58,579 nt of DNA from a virus. The DNA is taken from IMG/VR virus record IMGVR_UViG_3300020034_000014, positions 1 through 58,579 of that record; one strand, written 5' to 3'. The translations under genes and the position numbers were made by a program. The first letter of the stretch is position 1, and every line of letters starts with the position of its first letter. The notes below the pieces were generated by a model that ran no database searches, was not told the origin of the DNA, and worked only from the letters and a program-made list of their open reading frames with translations. Shown one piece after another: positions 14,627-23,026 of this stretch.

Positions 14627-14853
14627 CATTTGAGCATATTCAATTTGAATCTGAATTCCAAAGCTTTTTAAAAGAGTCATTCCATTCATCACCACACCCA
14701 ATGATTATAGAAACGTTGCGCGCTGCGTTTTATGGTGGCGCAGTAGCCGGGAGACTCTTTGAGGAAACACACGGCGAATTTGAATTTGCAAAAGCGATGG
14801 CGCAATTTAGCGTTGAATGGCAACGCGGGATAGAAAAGAAAGATACAAGCTAG
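14623..14853 (+). CDS. Hypothetical small protein
   Basis: Encodes 76 residues, coupled by ATGA to the gene before it and ten bases before the polymerase. A helical acidic protein with an AAFYGGAVAGRLFEE segment. No family is recognised. Confidence 0.5.
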   Translation: MTFEHIQFESEFQSFLKESFHSSPHPMIIETLRAAFYGGAVAGRLFEETHGEFEFAKAMAQFSVEWQRGIEKKDTS

Positions 14854-14862
14854 GCTATCGAT

Positions 14863-16875
14863 ATGCAGCAAGGCGAAATACATGGAGACTTTGAAACCTA
14901 TAGCGTATTAGACGTGCGCGACGTAGGCGCGTTTAAATATTTTGAGCATCCATCAACCGAAATTTTGATGTTTAATTTTGCGTTTAATGATGACGAAGAC
15001 GTAACGCGCTGGAATCCTGCAATGGGCATCACGCGCGAATTGCGCGAAGTCTACCAACGTGTAGAGAATGGCGAAACGCTTGTTGCCCATAACGCCATGT
15101 TTGAATTTTGCGGATGGAATCGGATCATGGTTAAACAGTTTGGAGCGCCACCGCTGCGCGCCAAACAATTACGATGCACCGCCGCCAAAGCCGCAATGTG
15201 CGGATATCCGCGCAGCCTTGAGAAAGCATGCGCCGCCGCGCGTGTCAAACACCAGAAGGACAAACGCGGAACGCAGCTTATCAATATCTTTTGCAAGCCG
15301 CGCCGCCCGACGAAAAATAATCCCGCGACACGCATCTATCCGGAAGATAACCCGGAAGCGTTTGAAGAATTTTGTCAATACTGCGATGCGGATATATTGG
15401 CAGAGCGTGACCTTGACAAAGCATTGCCTAACCTGCCCGCGTTTGAACGCAATGCATACTTGCATGATTTCATGGTGAACGAACGCGGTTTACCCATTGA
15501 CCTATACCGCGTGAAGCGCGCGATTAAAATACTGCGCGAATTGGAGCGCCGCGTTGTATTCAAAGTGCGCGCCCTCACCGAAGGCATTAACCCTACACAA
15601 GTTGCGCAGCTTTTGCAATGGATCAACGACCAAGGCGAATCGCTGCCCAACATGCAAGCGAAGACGCTAAGCCGCGCACTACTCCACAACACCATCACAG
15701 ATAGAAAAGTGCGCGCCGTGATTCGGCTGCGCATGGAAGCAAGCAAGGTATCGAATAAAAAACTATTGCGCATGGCGAGCGTGATAGGCGAATACTTCCG
15801 CGCACGCGGAACGATATTATTTTATGGCGCACACACCGGGCGCGCATCCGGGCGATTGATACAGCCACAAAACTTTGTGCGTGGCCTGATTGAAAAGGCA
15901 GATCAGATTGCGCTAATGGAAAAGGTTCTTGCGATGCTCGCAGACCGTTCCATTACCGCCGAAGATTTCGAGCGCGAATTCAAGCGCCCGTTGCACTCAC
16001 TGGCGCAGTGCATGCGCGGGTTTATTCGCGCGAAGCCCGGTAATAAATTAGTTGTGGTTGACTATGCGCAAATCGAAGCGCGCGTATTGGTTTGGTTAGC
16101 AGAGCAAAATGACGCAGTGCGCGAGTATGTTGAATACGATGCCGGGCGCGGCCATGATCGATATGTATTGATGGCTGCATACCTTTGGCATATCAAGCCC
16201 GAAGCGGTAAGCCCCGAACAGCGCCGCATTGCAAAGCAATTAGTTCTAGGCTGTGGGTTTGGTCTAGGATGGAAAAAGTTTATTGAGTATTGCGAAAAAG
16301 AGGATATTGTTATCGACGAAGAAATGAGTCAACGCGCGGTCAAAGCCTTTCGCACCAAGCATCAGAAAGTAAAATATTATTGGTATGACGTTGAAAAATG
16401 CGCGCTTGCCGCCATCCGCAAACCGGGAACACGCATCACGCTACGGAACATTAGTTTCTTTGTAGACGAAGAAAAAAGATTTCTGCGCATCAAACTACCA
16501 AGTGGGCGCGAATTATTTTACCCAACACCGCGCGCCGTGCCATGTTTAAAGTTTGGCAAGCCATCGCACCGTATCGAATTTCGCACCGAAATAAAAGGTC
16601 AATGGCTATGGCAAACTACTTACGGCGGTAAGCTCGTAGAAAATATTGTGCAAGGCATCGCTCGCGATATTATGGTTATTGGTGGATTGAACGCAGAGCG
16701 CGCGGGATTCAAATTAATTTTATGGGTGCATGATGAACTGGTAGCAGAAGTCTCACGACAGATTAAAAAACTATCTGCAAAATTTATGGAGTTAGTGGTA
16801 TGCGATCTTCCCGCATGGATTGGTATCTTGCCAATCAAAGCGGAAGGATTTGAAGCAGTCTATTACAGGAAATAA
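14863..16875 (+). CDS. polA: Family A DNA polymerase with 3'-5' exonuclease
   Basis: Encodes 670 residues. Exonuclease motifs are intact: DFETY (D9, E11), AHNAMFE near residue 75, and a final YCDAD. The polymerase domain carries motif A VVVDYAQIEAR near residue 400, motif B QRRIAKQLVLGCGFGLG near 455-470, and motif C WVHDELVAEV near 621. There is no 5'-3' exonuclease domain, as in other phage enzymes of this group. In motif B a Phe replaces the usual Tyr at the end of the O helix, a position that affects nucleotide choice. It should be the replicative polymerase, working with the prim-pol, ssDNA-binding protein and helicase. Confidence 0.95.
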   Translation: MQQGEIHGDFETYSVLDVRDVGAFKYFEHPSTEILMFNFAFNDDEDVTRWNPAMGITRELREVYQRVENGETLVAHNAMFEFCGWNRIMVKQFGAPPLRAKQLRCTAAKAAMCGYPRSLEKACAAARVKHQKDKRGTQLINIFCKPRRPTKNNPATRIYPEDNPEAFEEFCQYCDADILAERDLDKALPNLPAFERNAYLHDFMVNERGLPIDLYRVKRAIKILRELERRVVFKVRALTEGINPTQVAQLLQWINDQGESLPNMQAKTLSRALLHNTITDRKVRAVIRLRMEASKVSNKKLLRMASVIGEYFRARGTILFYGAHTGRASGRLIQPQNFVRGLIEKADQIALMEKVLAMLADRSITAEDFEREFKRPLHSLAQCMRGFIRAKPGNKLVVVDYAQIEARVLVWLAEQNDAVREYVEYDAGRGHDRYVLMAAYLWHIKPEAVSPEQRRIAKQLVLGCGFGLGWKKFIEYCEKEDIVIDEEMSQRAVKAFRTKHQKVKYYWYDVEKCALAAIRKPGTRITLRNISFFVDEEKRFLRIKLPSGRELFYPTPRAVPCLKFGKPSHRIEFRTEIKGQWLWQTTYGGKLVENIVQGIARDIMVIGGLNAERAGFKLILWVHDELVAEVSRQIKKLSAKFMELVVCDLPAWIGILPIKAEGFEAVYYRK

Positions 16876-16877
16876 AA

Positions 16878-17174
16878 ATGCCAAAGAAAATTTACCCGGA
16901 TTTCTTATTACGCGATATTTTTATCGATGATAGGCTATCACCGAAACTAAATAACTGGAAAGTGTTGCACGCCTACATAGCTGAATTACCAGTATCGAAA
17001 GCATCAATAGATAAACTTGAATCATTGATGGTAATGGAATTCGACCGCGACGCAGGCCCACGCGCCCATATCATTGAACGCCTGCATGGTAAATATGATG
17101 TGATGCGCCGCGCCGTAGAGTTTGCCGATATGCAAAAAATCGTTTCTGACTTGGTGAAACGTAAACACATATGA
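16878..17174 (+). CDS. Hypothetical protein in the replication block
   Basis: Encodes 98 residues, two bases after the polymerase stop. Mostly helical. It is coupled by ATGA to the zinc-ribbon gene that follows. No family is recognised. Confidence 0.55.
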   Translation: MPKKIYPDFLLRDIFIDDRLSPKLNNWKVLHAYIAELPVSKASIDKLESLMVMEFDRDAGPRAHIIERLHGKYDVMRRAVEFADMQKIVSDLVKRKHI

Positions 17175-17392
17175 CCGGCAAAGTTTATTTTTCAGAAAAG
17201 AAAATTATTTACCAATGGCGCGCGTCAAATATCTTTTGCCCGCTCTGTGGTAAACAAAATGTTTTTGAATTCTATGAACCCGAAGCAGTAATCAGAAAGT
17301 GTGCGTGTGTCGATTGCAAAAAACATTTTGATGTATGGGTAGGCGGTAAGAACGCAGACGATAACGAACCAAGTTTTAATTTTGATATATGA
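17171..17392 (+). CDS. Zinc-ribbon protein, copy A
   Basis: Encodes 73 residues with the paired motif NIFCPLCGKQ and CACVDCKKHF. It is clearly paralogous to the protein at 19265-19486 (shared IFCP-x-CGKQ and CAC-x-x-C). The two copies flank the nuclease and helicase genes. It is coupled at both ends by ATGA. Confidence 0.65.
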   Translation: MTGKVYFSEKKIIYQWRASNIFCPLCGKQNVFEFYEPEAVIRKCACVDCKKHFDVWVGGKNADDNEPSFNFDI

Positions 17393-17856
17393 GAATATCC
17401 AAGCATCAACGCATCTTAGAGTTTGCGAATCTCAACATTGATAAGGAAAAACACGTTACAGAAAACGTGATTGAAAATTATCTAGTGCGTGAGTGTCGCA
17501 AGCGCCGTGCCATCGTGTGCAAACTACAAACCGTCTACATCGGATTATTTGACCGCTTCGTAGTTTGGTATGCGTGTGATTGCTTTCCATCTAACATTGA
17601 TTGGATCGAAGCGAAGCGACCCGTAGGCGGAAAGTATGGACCGCATCAAGAATATTGGCGCGATGAATTCATAAAGCGTGGCTGCAATGTCGGAACGCTG
17701 CGCACCAAAGACGAAATCGATACATACATTAAGGCCCGGACGTGCGAACACACGCGAATAATTATTCCAAGAAAAGACTTATACCAACTCGGCACGCTCT
17801 CGCGCTCAAAAAAGCCGCGCGCCTTGAACGCATTGAAACGCGCTACACAGTCGTAG
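17389..17856 (+). CDS. VRR-NUC domain nuclease
   Basis: Encodes 155 residues. The pattern E-x3-(Y)L-VRECRKR, then LFDRFVVW with Asp near residue 55, then WIEAKRPVGG with the E-x-K pair near residues 72-74, and a following GPHQEYW (Gln) matches the VRR-NUC branch of PD-(D/E)XK nucleases. These enzymes cut structured DNA. In related phages the gene sits between polymerase and SNF2 helicase, as here. Its 3' end overlaps the helicase reading frame by 115 bases. Confidence 0.85.
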   Translation: MRISKHQRILEFANLNIDKEKHVTENVIENYLVRECRKRRAIVCKLQTVYIGLFDRFVVWYACDCFPSNIDWIEAKRPVGGKYGPHQEYWRDEFIKRGCNVGTLRTKDEIDTYIKARTCEHTRIIIPRKDLYQLGTLSRSKKPRALNALKRATQS

Positions 17857-19268
17857 ACGAAAAAGATAAACAGTTACGAACACACAAAGATTTTTGGGAT
17901 CACCAATTACAGAATTTTAAATTCTTATGGAAAGTCGGATGCGCTGCACTATTTTTAGATATGGGATTGGGCAAGACAACTATAATTTTGTCTTGGGTAA
18001 AAGCGCTAATCAACAAGCGCAAGATCAAACGCCCGGTATTACTTGTCGGCCCCATTCGCGTTATATACGGCGTGTGGGCGCAAGAAGCGCAAGAATGGAA
18101 ACACTTGCGCAGCCTTCGCTTTTCTATCGTGCATGGCACCGTAGCGGAACGCCTAGCCGCACTAGACGTGCATGCAGATTTCTACATGATCAACCCGGAA
18201 TCACTGGTATGGTTGCTGCGATTGTTTCGCAGTCGGCGTGCCCGTGCTAATTGGCCGTTTGATGTTTTGGTTATAGACGAATCAAGCATGTTTAAATCCG
18301 TTGCCGCGAAACGCTTCCGCGCCTTGCGCTACTTCTGCCCGCTGTTCAAACATCGCGCAGTATGCAGCGGAACACCGCGCCCCAATTCTCTGATAGAGAT
18401 ATGGACGCAAATGTATATTGTTGATCTAGGCAAGCGACTAGGCACAAGCTTTGATGTTTTCAAAAATCGATTTTTCCTGCCTGTTGGTGAAGGCAATAAA
18501 TATGTCCCGCGCCGCACATCCGAAAAGAAAATATATAAACTGATTGATGATGTTGCGGTAACAATGAAGTTATCAGATTGGAAGACTGACACACCGCCAA
18601 CATTAATAAACCCTATCGTGATTGATCTGCCGCCACACGCCCGCGCACTCTATGATAAGTTTGAAAAAGAATTATTTTTAAAACTGGATCAAGGCGACGT
18701 TCGCGCATTCAATGCTGCATCACTTACCGGCAAATGCCAACAGATAGCGAACGGCGCAATCTATACAATAGAGCGCGAAACCGAAACGACGATATGGGAA
18801 CACGTTCACGATGCAAAGCTAGAAGCACTGCGCGACGTGATAGACGAAACAGGTAGCCCAATCCTTGCCGCGTATTGGTTCAAACATGACCTAGCGCGCT
18901 TGCGTCACGCCTTCCCGGATGCCGCAGTATTCAGCCGAAAGAATCTTGACACACTCGAAAGCGAATGGAATAACAACAAGCACGATCTAGCGTTAGCTTT
19001 CCCGCGCACCGTGGCCTATGGTGGCAACCTGCAAAAAGGTCTAGGCTGCACTATCGCATGGTTTAGCTTGACGTGGAGTTATGAATTGTTTGATCAAATG
19101 AATTCGCGCATTGGTGGCGCACGCGCCCGCCGCCCGGTCATGGTTCACCAAATCATTGCGCGCAACACTATAGACGAAGCCATGATTATTTCACTACGCG
19201 CGAAAGCAAATGGCAACAGTGAATTTATGTCTGCGCTCACCAAATACCGGCGAAGGAAAGCAGCATGA
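17742..19268 (+). CDS. SNF2-type DNA helicase/translocase
   Basis: Encodes 508 residues from GTG at 17742. Motif I is LDMGLGKTT (residues about 71-79), motif II is VIDESSMFK near 178 (DES in place of DEAH), motif III is CSGTPRPNS, and the late motifs LGCTIAWFSLTWSYELFDQMNSR and the following Arg-rich segment are present (quoted here in part only). It should translocate on DNA during replication or fork repair. The start lies 115 bases inside the nuclease gene; no later ATG precedes the Walker motif, so a long overlap or a non-ATG start must be used. Confidence 0.88.
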   Translation: MRTHANNYSKKRLIPTRHALALKKAARLERIETRYTVVDEKDKQLRTHKDFWDHQLQNFKFLWKVGCAALFLDMGLGKTTIILSWVKALINKRKIKRPVLLVGPIRVIYGVWAQEAQEWKHLRSLRFSIVHGTVAERLAALDVHADFYMINPESLVWLLRLFRSRRARANWPFDVLVIDESSMFKSVAAKRFRALRYFCPLFKHRAVCSGTPRPNSLIEIWTQMYIVDLGKRLGTSFDVFKNRFFLPVGEGNKYVPRRTSEKKIYKLIDDVAVTMKLSDWKTDTPPTLINPIVIDLPPHARALYDKFEKELFLKLDQGDVRAFNAASLTGKCQQIANGAIYTIERETETTIWEHVHDAKLEALRDVIDETGSPILAAYWFKHDLARLRHAFPDAAVFSRKNLDTLESEWNNNKHDLALAFPRTVAYGGNLQKGLGCTIAWFSLTWSYELFDQMNSRIGGARARRPVMVHQIIARNTIDEAMIISLRAKANGNSEFMSALTKYRRRKAA

Positions 19269-19486
19269 GCAAAAAACCATACCAACGGATTATCATTAAA
19301 GAAAACTTTGAGCGCGCTTGGGAAACATCAGATATTTTTTGCCCATCGTGTGGCAAACAAAAAGTTTGGGTAGCTGTTGATTCAAGTATTCAATGTGCAT
19401 GCAAAGCGTGCGGAGAATATTTTTCTATCAATTCAATGATTGAAAATGAAAAAAATATGCCGCCTATGGATCAATTTCCAGAATGA
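19265..19486 (+). CDS. Zinc-ribbon protein, copy B
   Basis: Encodes 73 residues with DIFCPSCGKQ and CACKACGEYF. Same length and layout as copy A at 17171. It is coupled by ATGA to the helicase and to the following glycosyltransferase. Both copies may be adaptors for the replication machinery. Confidence 0.65.
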   Translation: MSKKPYQRIIIKENFERAWETSDIFCPSCGKQKVWVAVDSSIQCACKACGEYFSINSMIENEKNMPPMDQFPE

Positions 19487-20211
19487 ACACGCCACTATCA
19501 ACCGCGCGCCCGCCTGTTGGTGAAGACGTGGAAATATATGTGCTATCGAAGGACCGGCACCGCCAGCGCTCCACAACGCTGCAAACATTAAAAGATTCCG
19601 GGCTAGGCCCGCGAGTCAATCTTGTTGTGCCACACGATCAAGGCGAAGACTATATAAAATTTTCAAAGCATTACCAATGCGCTAGAGTTTTAAAATGCAA
19701 GGCCGATACGCTTGACAAGACGCGCCGGGCGATTGGTGAACGTGCAAGCGAAAAATTTATATTACTAGATGATGACCTTGAATTTTTCAAAGACGCGCGC
19801 CCGCATGCGGCCCGGCCCATTGGCGAACACTTCAATAACATTTTGATTTTGGTAAGCCGCATCCTTGATACGTGCGCTAGTTGTGCGATCACCACACGCC
19901 AAACCATAGACAACAAGATTCCCGGAAGGCCTAACCGCTACGGTAGCAAAGCCCTCGCGTATCGGCGCAGAGCATTTATGCAGTGCGATCCGCCGATAAC
20001 GAAGAAACACTATCACGTAGACGTAGCCGTTCAACTCGCACACATGGGCTACGAAAATTTCCTGATTGAAGAATTTATATGTAGGCAACAATCGCCTATT
20101 GCCTCAATGAAAGGCATGAATAACGACGATGAAATACTGCTGCGAAAATTTAAAGGCATTGAATGCAATCTAACGAAGGCGCAGCGTCACGCGCTAGATG
20201 ATATTTTATAA
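19483..20211 (+). CDS. GT-A fold glycosyltransferase-like protein
   Basis: Encodes 242 residues. The opening VEIYVLSKDRHRQRSTTLQT strand, the middle LVVPHDQGEDY, and the metal-binding ILLDDDLEFF near residue 95 follow phage GT-A enzymes, including those proposed to glycosylate modified bases (TET-associated type). No TET/JBP dioxygenase is visible in the genome, so DNA glycosylation is only one option. Its location at the end of the replication block rather than in the late glycan cassette favours a nucleic acid or host target over a virion target. Confidence 0.6.
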   Translation: MNTPLSTARPPVGEDVEIYVLSKDRHRQRSTTLQTLKDSGLGPRVNLVVPHDQGEDYIKFSKHYQCARVLKCKADTLDKTRRAIGERASEKFILLDDDLEFFKDARPHAARPIGEHFNNILILVSRILDTCASCAITTRQTIDNKIPGRPNRYGSKALAYRRRAFMQCDPPITKKHYHVDVAVQLAHMGYENFLIEEFICRQQSPIASMKGMNNDDEILLRKFKGIECNLTKAQRHALDDIL

Positions 20212-20224
20212 ACGGGGAACGCAA

Positions 20225-20446
20225 ATGAAAGATGACCTAGACCGCCACGGATTCAAGCCCGACGATTACACCACACCGCGCACCATCAGCCGCTTCTATA
20301 GTGATGATGGATACTACTCGCCGCAACAAGTGAACCGGCGCAAGTGGCGCGGGCGTCGCAAGACTTTTCTTTTCATGGCGGGATTTCTAGCTGCGATTGT
20401 CGGGCTATTGTGGCTATTTATCAAAGTGTTAGGCGATCCAAACTGA
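20225..20446 (+). CDS. Small protein with C-terminal membrane helix
   Basis: Encodes 73 residues from the ATG at 20225, preceded by AACGGGGAACGCA. A charged N-terminal 45 residues precede one hydrophobic helix (LFMAGFLAAIVGLLWLFI). Function unknown. Confidence 0.55.
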   Translation: MKDDLDRHGFKPDDYTTPRTISRFYSDDGYYSPQQVNRRKWRGRRKTFLFMAGFLAAIVGLLWLFIKVLGDPN

Positions 20447-20456
20447 TTGCGATCTA

Positions 20457-20500
20457 GTGTGACATATTACCGTTGACACGGTTACGCGACGGCGTATAAT
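20457..20500 (+). promoter_or_regulatory. Repeated promoter/operator module, copy 4
   Basis: GTGTGA at 20457, TTGACA at 20473, the inverted repeat TACGC-GACG-GCGTA at 20483-20496, and a perfect TATAAT at 20495. With a consensus -35 and -10 this is the strongest copy. It drives the gene series beginning at 20535. Confidence 0.78.
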
Positions 20501-20534
20501 GAATTACATCAACAACGCAACACGGGGAATCAAA

Positions 20535-20717
20535 GTGAGAAACACCGGCTACAGCATAGCAATAAAGAATGATGGTTATCATGTAGAGTATTTTACGATG
20601 AATAGCCAAACATTTGAAGTATCTATAATTGAAACACGCGGCCCATTCGATACATACGGCAAAGCAGAAGACGCGCAGCAATCCATGCGAACCGAACACG
20701 ATCACACGGGGAACTAA
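20535..20717 (+). CDS. Hypothetical small protein
   Basis: Encodes 60 residues from GTG at 20535, preceded by CACGGGGAATCAAA. An ATG at 20499 lies within the -10 box and would not be in the transcript. No family is recognised. Confidence 0.55.
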   Translation: MRNTGYSIAIKNDGYHVEYFTMNSQTFEVSIIETRGPFDTYGKAEDAQQSMRTEHDHTGN

Positions 20718-20718
20718 A

Positions 20719-20922
20719 ATGAAATTCGCAGTAAACCAAACCTACACCACACGCAGCGCTTGCGATCACAATTGTATTATCAGCGTGACCGTTAAAGCGC
20801 GCACAGATAAGACAGTTACCACAAGCGAAGGCAAAAAATTCCGCATCAACGTTTGGGAAGGCATAGAGCAAATTCGCCCTTGGGGTAGTTATAGTATGTG
20901 CCCAATAGTGCGCGCCGCTTAA
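20719..20922 (+). CDS. Hypothetical small protein
   Basis: Encodes 67 residues after a CACGGGGAACTAAA leader. It looks like a compact beta protein (TTRSACDHNCIISVTVKART, then KKFRINVWEG) of the kind seen in small phage nucleic-acid-associated proteins. No family is recognised. Confidence 0.55.
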   Translation: MKFAVNQTYTTRSACDHNCIISVTVKARTDKTVTTSEGKKFRINVWEGIEQIRPWGSYSMCPIVRAA

Positions 20923-20945
20923 TCGAATCAACACGGGGAACTAAA

Positions 20946-21071
20946 ATGAATTACAAAATGATAGCAGTGCCCAAACCGCCGAAGCTTATCAAGCGCCCTT
21001 GCCCGAAGTGTGGCAAGGCTGACATATCAACCGCTTGCCGCTTTTGTGGCATCAGTAAGTTAGCGCCGTGA
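20946..21071 (+). CDS. Zinc-ribbon micro-protein (41 residues)
   Basis: Starts after another CACGGGGAACTAAA leader. Contains RPCPKCGKAD and ACRFCG, a complete four-cysteine ribbon. Its stop overlaps the GTG of the next gene. Confidence 0.55.
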   Translation: MNYKMIAVPKPPKLIKRPCPKCGKADISTACRFCGISKLAP

Positions 21072-21355
21072 ATCCTGATTTTATTACGGGCTTTGTTTGG
21101 GGCGGAATCGTTACGCTTTGCGTTGTGCATTATTGGATGCGAAAAGAAATTAGATTTTTAAAAACAGAAAGACGAAAAATAAAAACACTAAACGCAATCA
21201 TGATTAAAGCCGGATACTTAGCCGCTAACGGTATGCCAATCTATCGCACAACGGACGGCGGAACGCATGCGCCGTATCCCGGCATGACTGACGATCAATT
21301 GCGCGATTTTGAAAAAGACTTAGACATACCGTCATCATTCGATAGGGGAAAATGA
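21068..21355 (+). CDS. Membrane-anchored small protein
   Basis: Encodes 95 residues from GTG (GTGA overlap). Residues 5-23 are a membrane helix. A Lys/Arg-rich helix and an acidic tail follow. Function unknown. Confidence 0.5.
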   Translation: MNPDFITGFVWGGIVTLCVVHYWMRKEIRFLKTERRKIKTLNAIMIKAGYLAANGMPIYRTTDGGTHAPYPGMTDDQLRDFEKDLDIPSSFDRGK

Positions 21356-21356
21356 A

Positions 21357-21770
21357 ATGCCAAAATACAATAATGCTTCGTCACATTACTATCGATGGAC
21401 AAATAAAAAACTCATTGATGAATTGCGTAAGTATGCCAACCTTGAAAGCTTTTCAGTTAGCACAATTGGCGAAAGCGCTACGATGCCTGCAACCGATGAT
21501 GCGATACGGGAAAAGACGCGCCTGTATCGTCAGACTTGGATGGACCCGCTCATTAATGAAATCGAATCACGCTTTATCAAAAAGATAACTGTCCCGGAAG
21601 AACGCGATATAAAACAAAACGCCCGGCGCGCTGCGATCCGTGGCGACAAACCCGAAACGTGCCCATACCCGGACGGCTCACCGCTTAGCATTCAGCGCAA
21701 GCGTTATGGCCTTTGGATGGATACGTTTAACGCAGAGCGCGCAGCAATCAAAGCAGGCAAACCAGAATGA
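21357..21770 (+). CDS. Hypothetical early protein
   Basis: Encodes 137 residues. I prefer this frame to the competing one starting at 21352 because it continues to an ATGA overlap with the next gene. It contains a KRYGLWMDTFNAERAAIKAG helix at its end. No family is recognised. Confidence 0.55.
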   Translation: MPKYNNASSHYYRWTNKKLIDELRKYANLESFSVSTIGESATMPATDDAIREKTRLYRQTWMDPLINEIESRFIKKITVPEERDIKQNARRAAIRGDKPETCPYPDGSPLSIQRKRYGLWMDTFNAERAAIKAGKPE

Positions 21771-21982
21771 ACCTAGAAGCGCTACAGGCGCACCAAGACG
21801 CAAAAGCCCGCCTGCACGTAGTTGTGCATGGTGTGACCGTTCCAACGCCCGCCTTGCTCGCCGTGCTGAAACGTGGCGTTAATACGTGGCAGGATCAACA
21901 TACCCAAGACGGCGATGCAATCCACGTGCTGATTAAGACACTGGAAGATTTACGCCCGGAAGTAACTAAATATAGGTTTTAA
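21767..21982 (+). CDS. Hypothetical small protein
   Basis: Encodes 71 residues. The alternation of hydrophobic residues suggests an alpha/beta mini-domain. It is the last gene before promoter module copy 5. Confidence 0.5.
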   Translation: MNLEALQAHQDAKARLHVVVHGVTVPTPALLAVLKRGVNTWQDQHTQDGDAIHVLIKTLEDLRPEVTKYRF

Positions 21983-22006
21983 ATGGGATAAATTTATTTT
22001 CGTTAA

Positions 22007-22050
22007 GTGTGATAAAAATCACTTGCATTATTTACGCACAGGCGTAAACT
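22007..22050 (+). promoter_or_regulatory. Repeated promoter/operator module, copy 5
   Basis: GTGTGA at 22007, TTGCAT at 22023, the longest inverted repeat of the set TTACGC-ACAG-GCGTAA at 22032-22047, and TAAACT at 22045. In this copy the GTGTGA box also has a right arm (TGTGA-N6-TCAC). It drives the DUF932 gene. Confidence 0.68.
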
Positions 22051-22114
22051 GTGAAGCGTGGTAGATGAAACACGCCACACGAAACTAAATCAACTTAACT
22101 CTAAAGGAAATAAA

Positions 22115-22984
22115 ATGTTTGCCACGAATCAAAATTTGAATACCACGTTCGCACCGGGACAACACCGCATCCAACGCGAAGGCTTCGGCTTTACCCGCGC
22201 TCTATCGAATGATGACCTTATGAAAATTGCCCCGGCGATCTTTGCCGATGCTGCGCACGCTTCACGCTCAGCACGTTACGGCTACGTATCAACCGTGCAA
22301 CTCGTTGACAGTTTGCGCGCAGAAGGCTTTTTGCCGGTTAGCGCTAAGTTTGTGAATACCAAAGATAGTTCAAAGGATGGTTTCCAAAAACATATGATGC
22401 GCTTCCGCCGCGCGGAACAATTGGAAGCCGCAGAAGCCCGCGAAGTTATTTTAGTGAACTCGCATGACGGCTCTAGCCAGCTTGAATTAATGGCGGGTAT
22501 CTATCGCATGGTTTGCTCTAATGGTTTGATTCTCGGCAGCAATGATTTCTCTATGAAAGTGCGCCACAACGTCAACGCAGTAGACAATGTAATCGAAGGC
22601 GCGTATCACATCGTTAAAGACTTCGATAAAGTAGGCGAGCAAATCGAAGGCATGAAGGCAGTTAAACTTGAGCGCCCCTTGCAAATCGCCTACGCCAATG
22701 CCGCGCTTGCAATGCGTTACGAAGACGTGGCGAACTGTGGCGTCAAGCCGGAAGCGTTGATACTGCCGAAGCGCACCGCCGATGCAGAGCCTAGCTTGTG
22801 GAATACTTTTAACGTGGTGCAAGAACGCATGATTCAAGGCGGTATACGCGGATGGAAGAAAAACGCCAACGGCCAAACCAAACGCGGAACGTCGCGCGCC
22901 ATTAACGGGATCAGCCAGAATGTTGCCATCAATCGCGGCTTGTGGACACTTGCCGAAGAAATGCGCAAAGCGATCAACGCTTAA
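22115..22984 (+). CDS. DUF932 family protein
   Basis: Encodes 289 residues from the ATG at 22115, preceded by AAAGGAAATAAA. The order FGFTRALSNDDL, GYVSTVQLVDSLRAEGF, MMRFRR, LVNSHDGSSQLELMAGIYRM-V-CSNGL and the later KVRHNVNAVDNV are typical of the DUF932 (phage/plasmid TIGR03299-like) family. Its biochemical function is unknown; members are common on plasmids and phages near replication genes. It is a single large gene with its own promoter module. Confidence 0.82.
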   Translation: MFATNQNLNTTFAPGQHRIQREGFGFTRALSNDDLMKIAPAIFADAAHASRSARYGYVSTVQLVDSLRAEGFLPVSAKFVNTKDSSKDGFQKHMMRFRRAEQLEAAEAREVILVNSHDGSSQLELMAGIYRMVCSNGLILGSNDFSMKVRHNVNAVDNVIEGAYHIVKDFDKVGEQIEGMKAVKLERPLQIAYANAALAMRYEDVANCGVKPEALILPKRTADAEPSLWNTFNVVQERMIQGGIRGWKKNANGQTKRGTSRAINGISQNVAINRGLWTLAEEMRKAINA

Positions 22985-22997
22985 CAACTAACCGGAA

Positions 22998-23020
22998 CCG
23001 CCGCCCGCAAGGGCGCGCGG
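22998..23020 (+). other. GNRA-tetraloop hairpin between genes
   Basis: CGCCC-GCAA-GGGCG at 23002-23015 forms a five-pair stem closed by a GNRA-type loop, with flanking CCG and CGG extending it. There is no T-run. It lies just after the DUF932 stop and immediately upstream of the next start, where no good ribosome site is seen. It may be an RNA processing or translation control element. Confidence 0.45.
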
Positions 23021-23026
23021 CCCATC

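Noticed and set aside
21352-21588. Plus-strand 78-residue frame overlapping 21357-21770
   Set aside because: The competing frame is longer, better composed and ends by overlap with the next gene.
22007-22022. CRP-type site in promoter copy 5 (TGTGA-N6-TCAC)
   Set aside because: The other four modules lack the right arm, so the shared signal is the GTGTGA box; host CRP control cannot be claimed from one copy.
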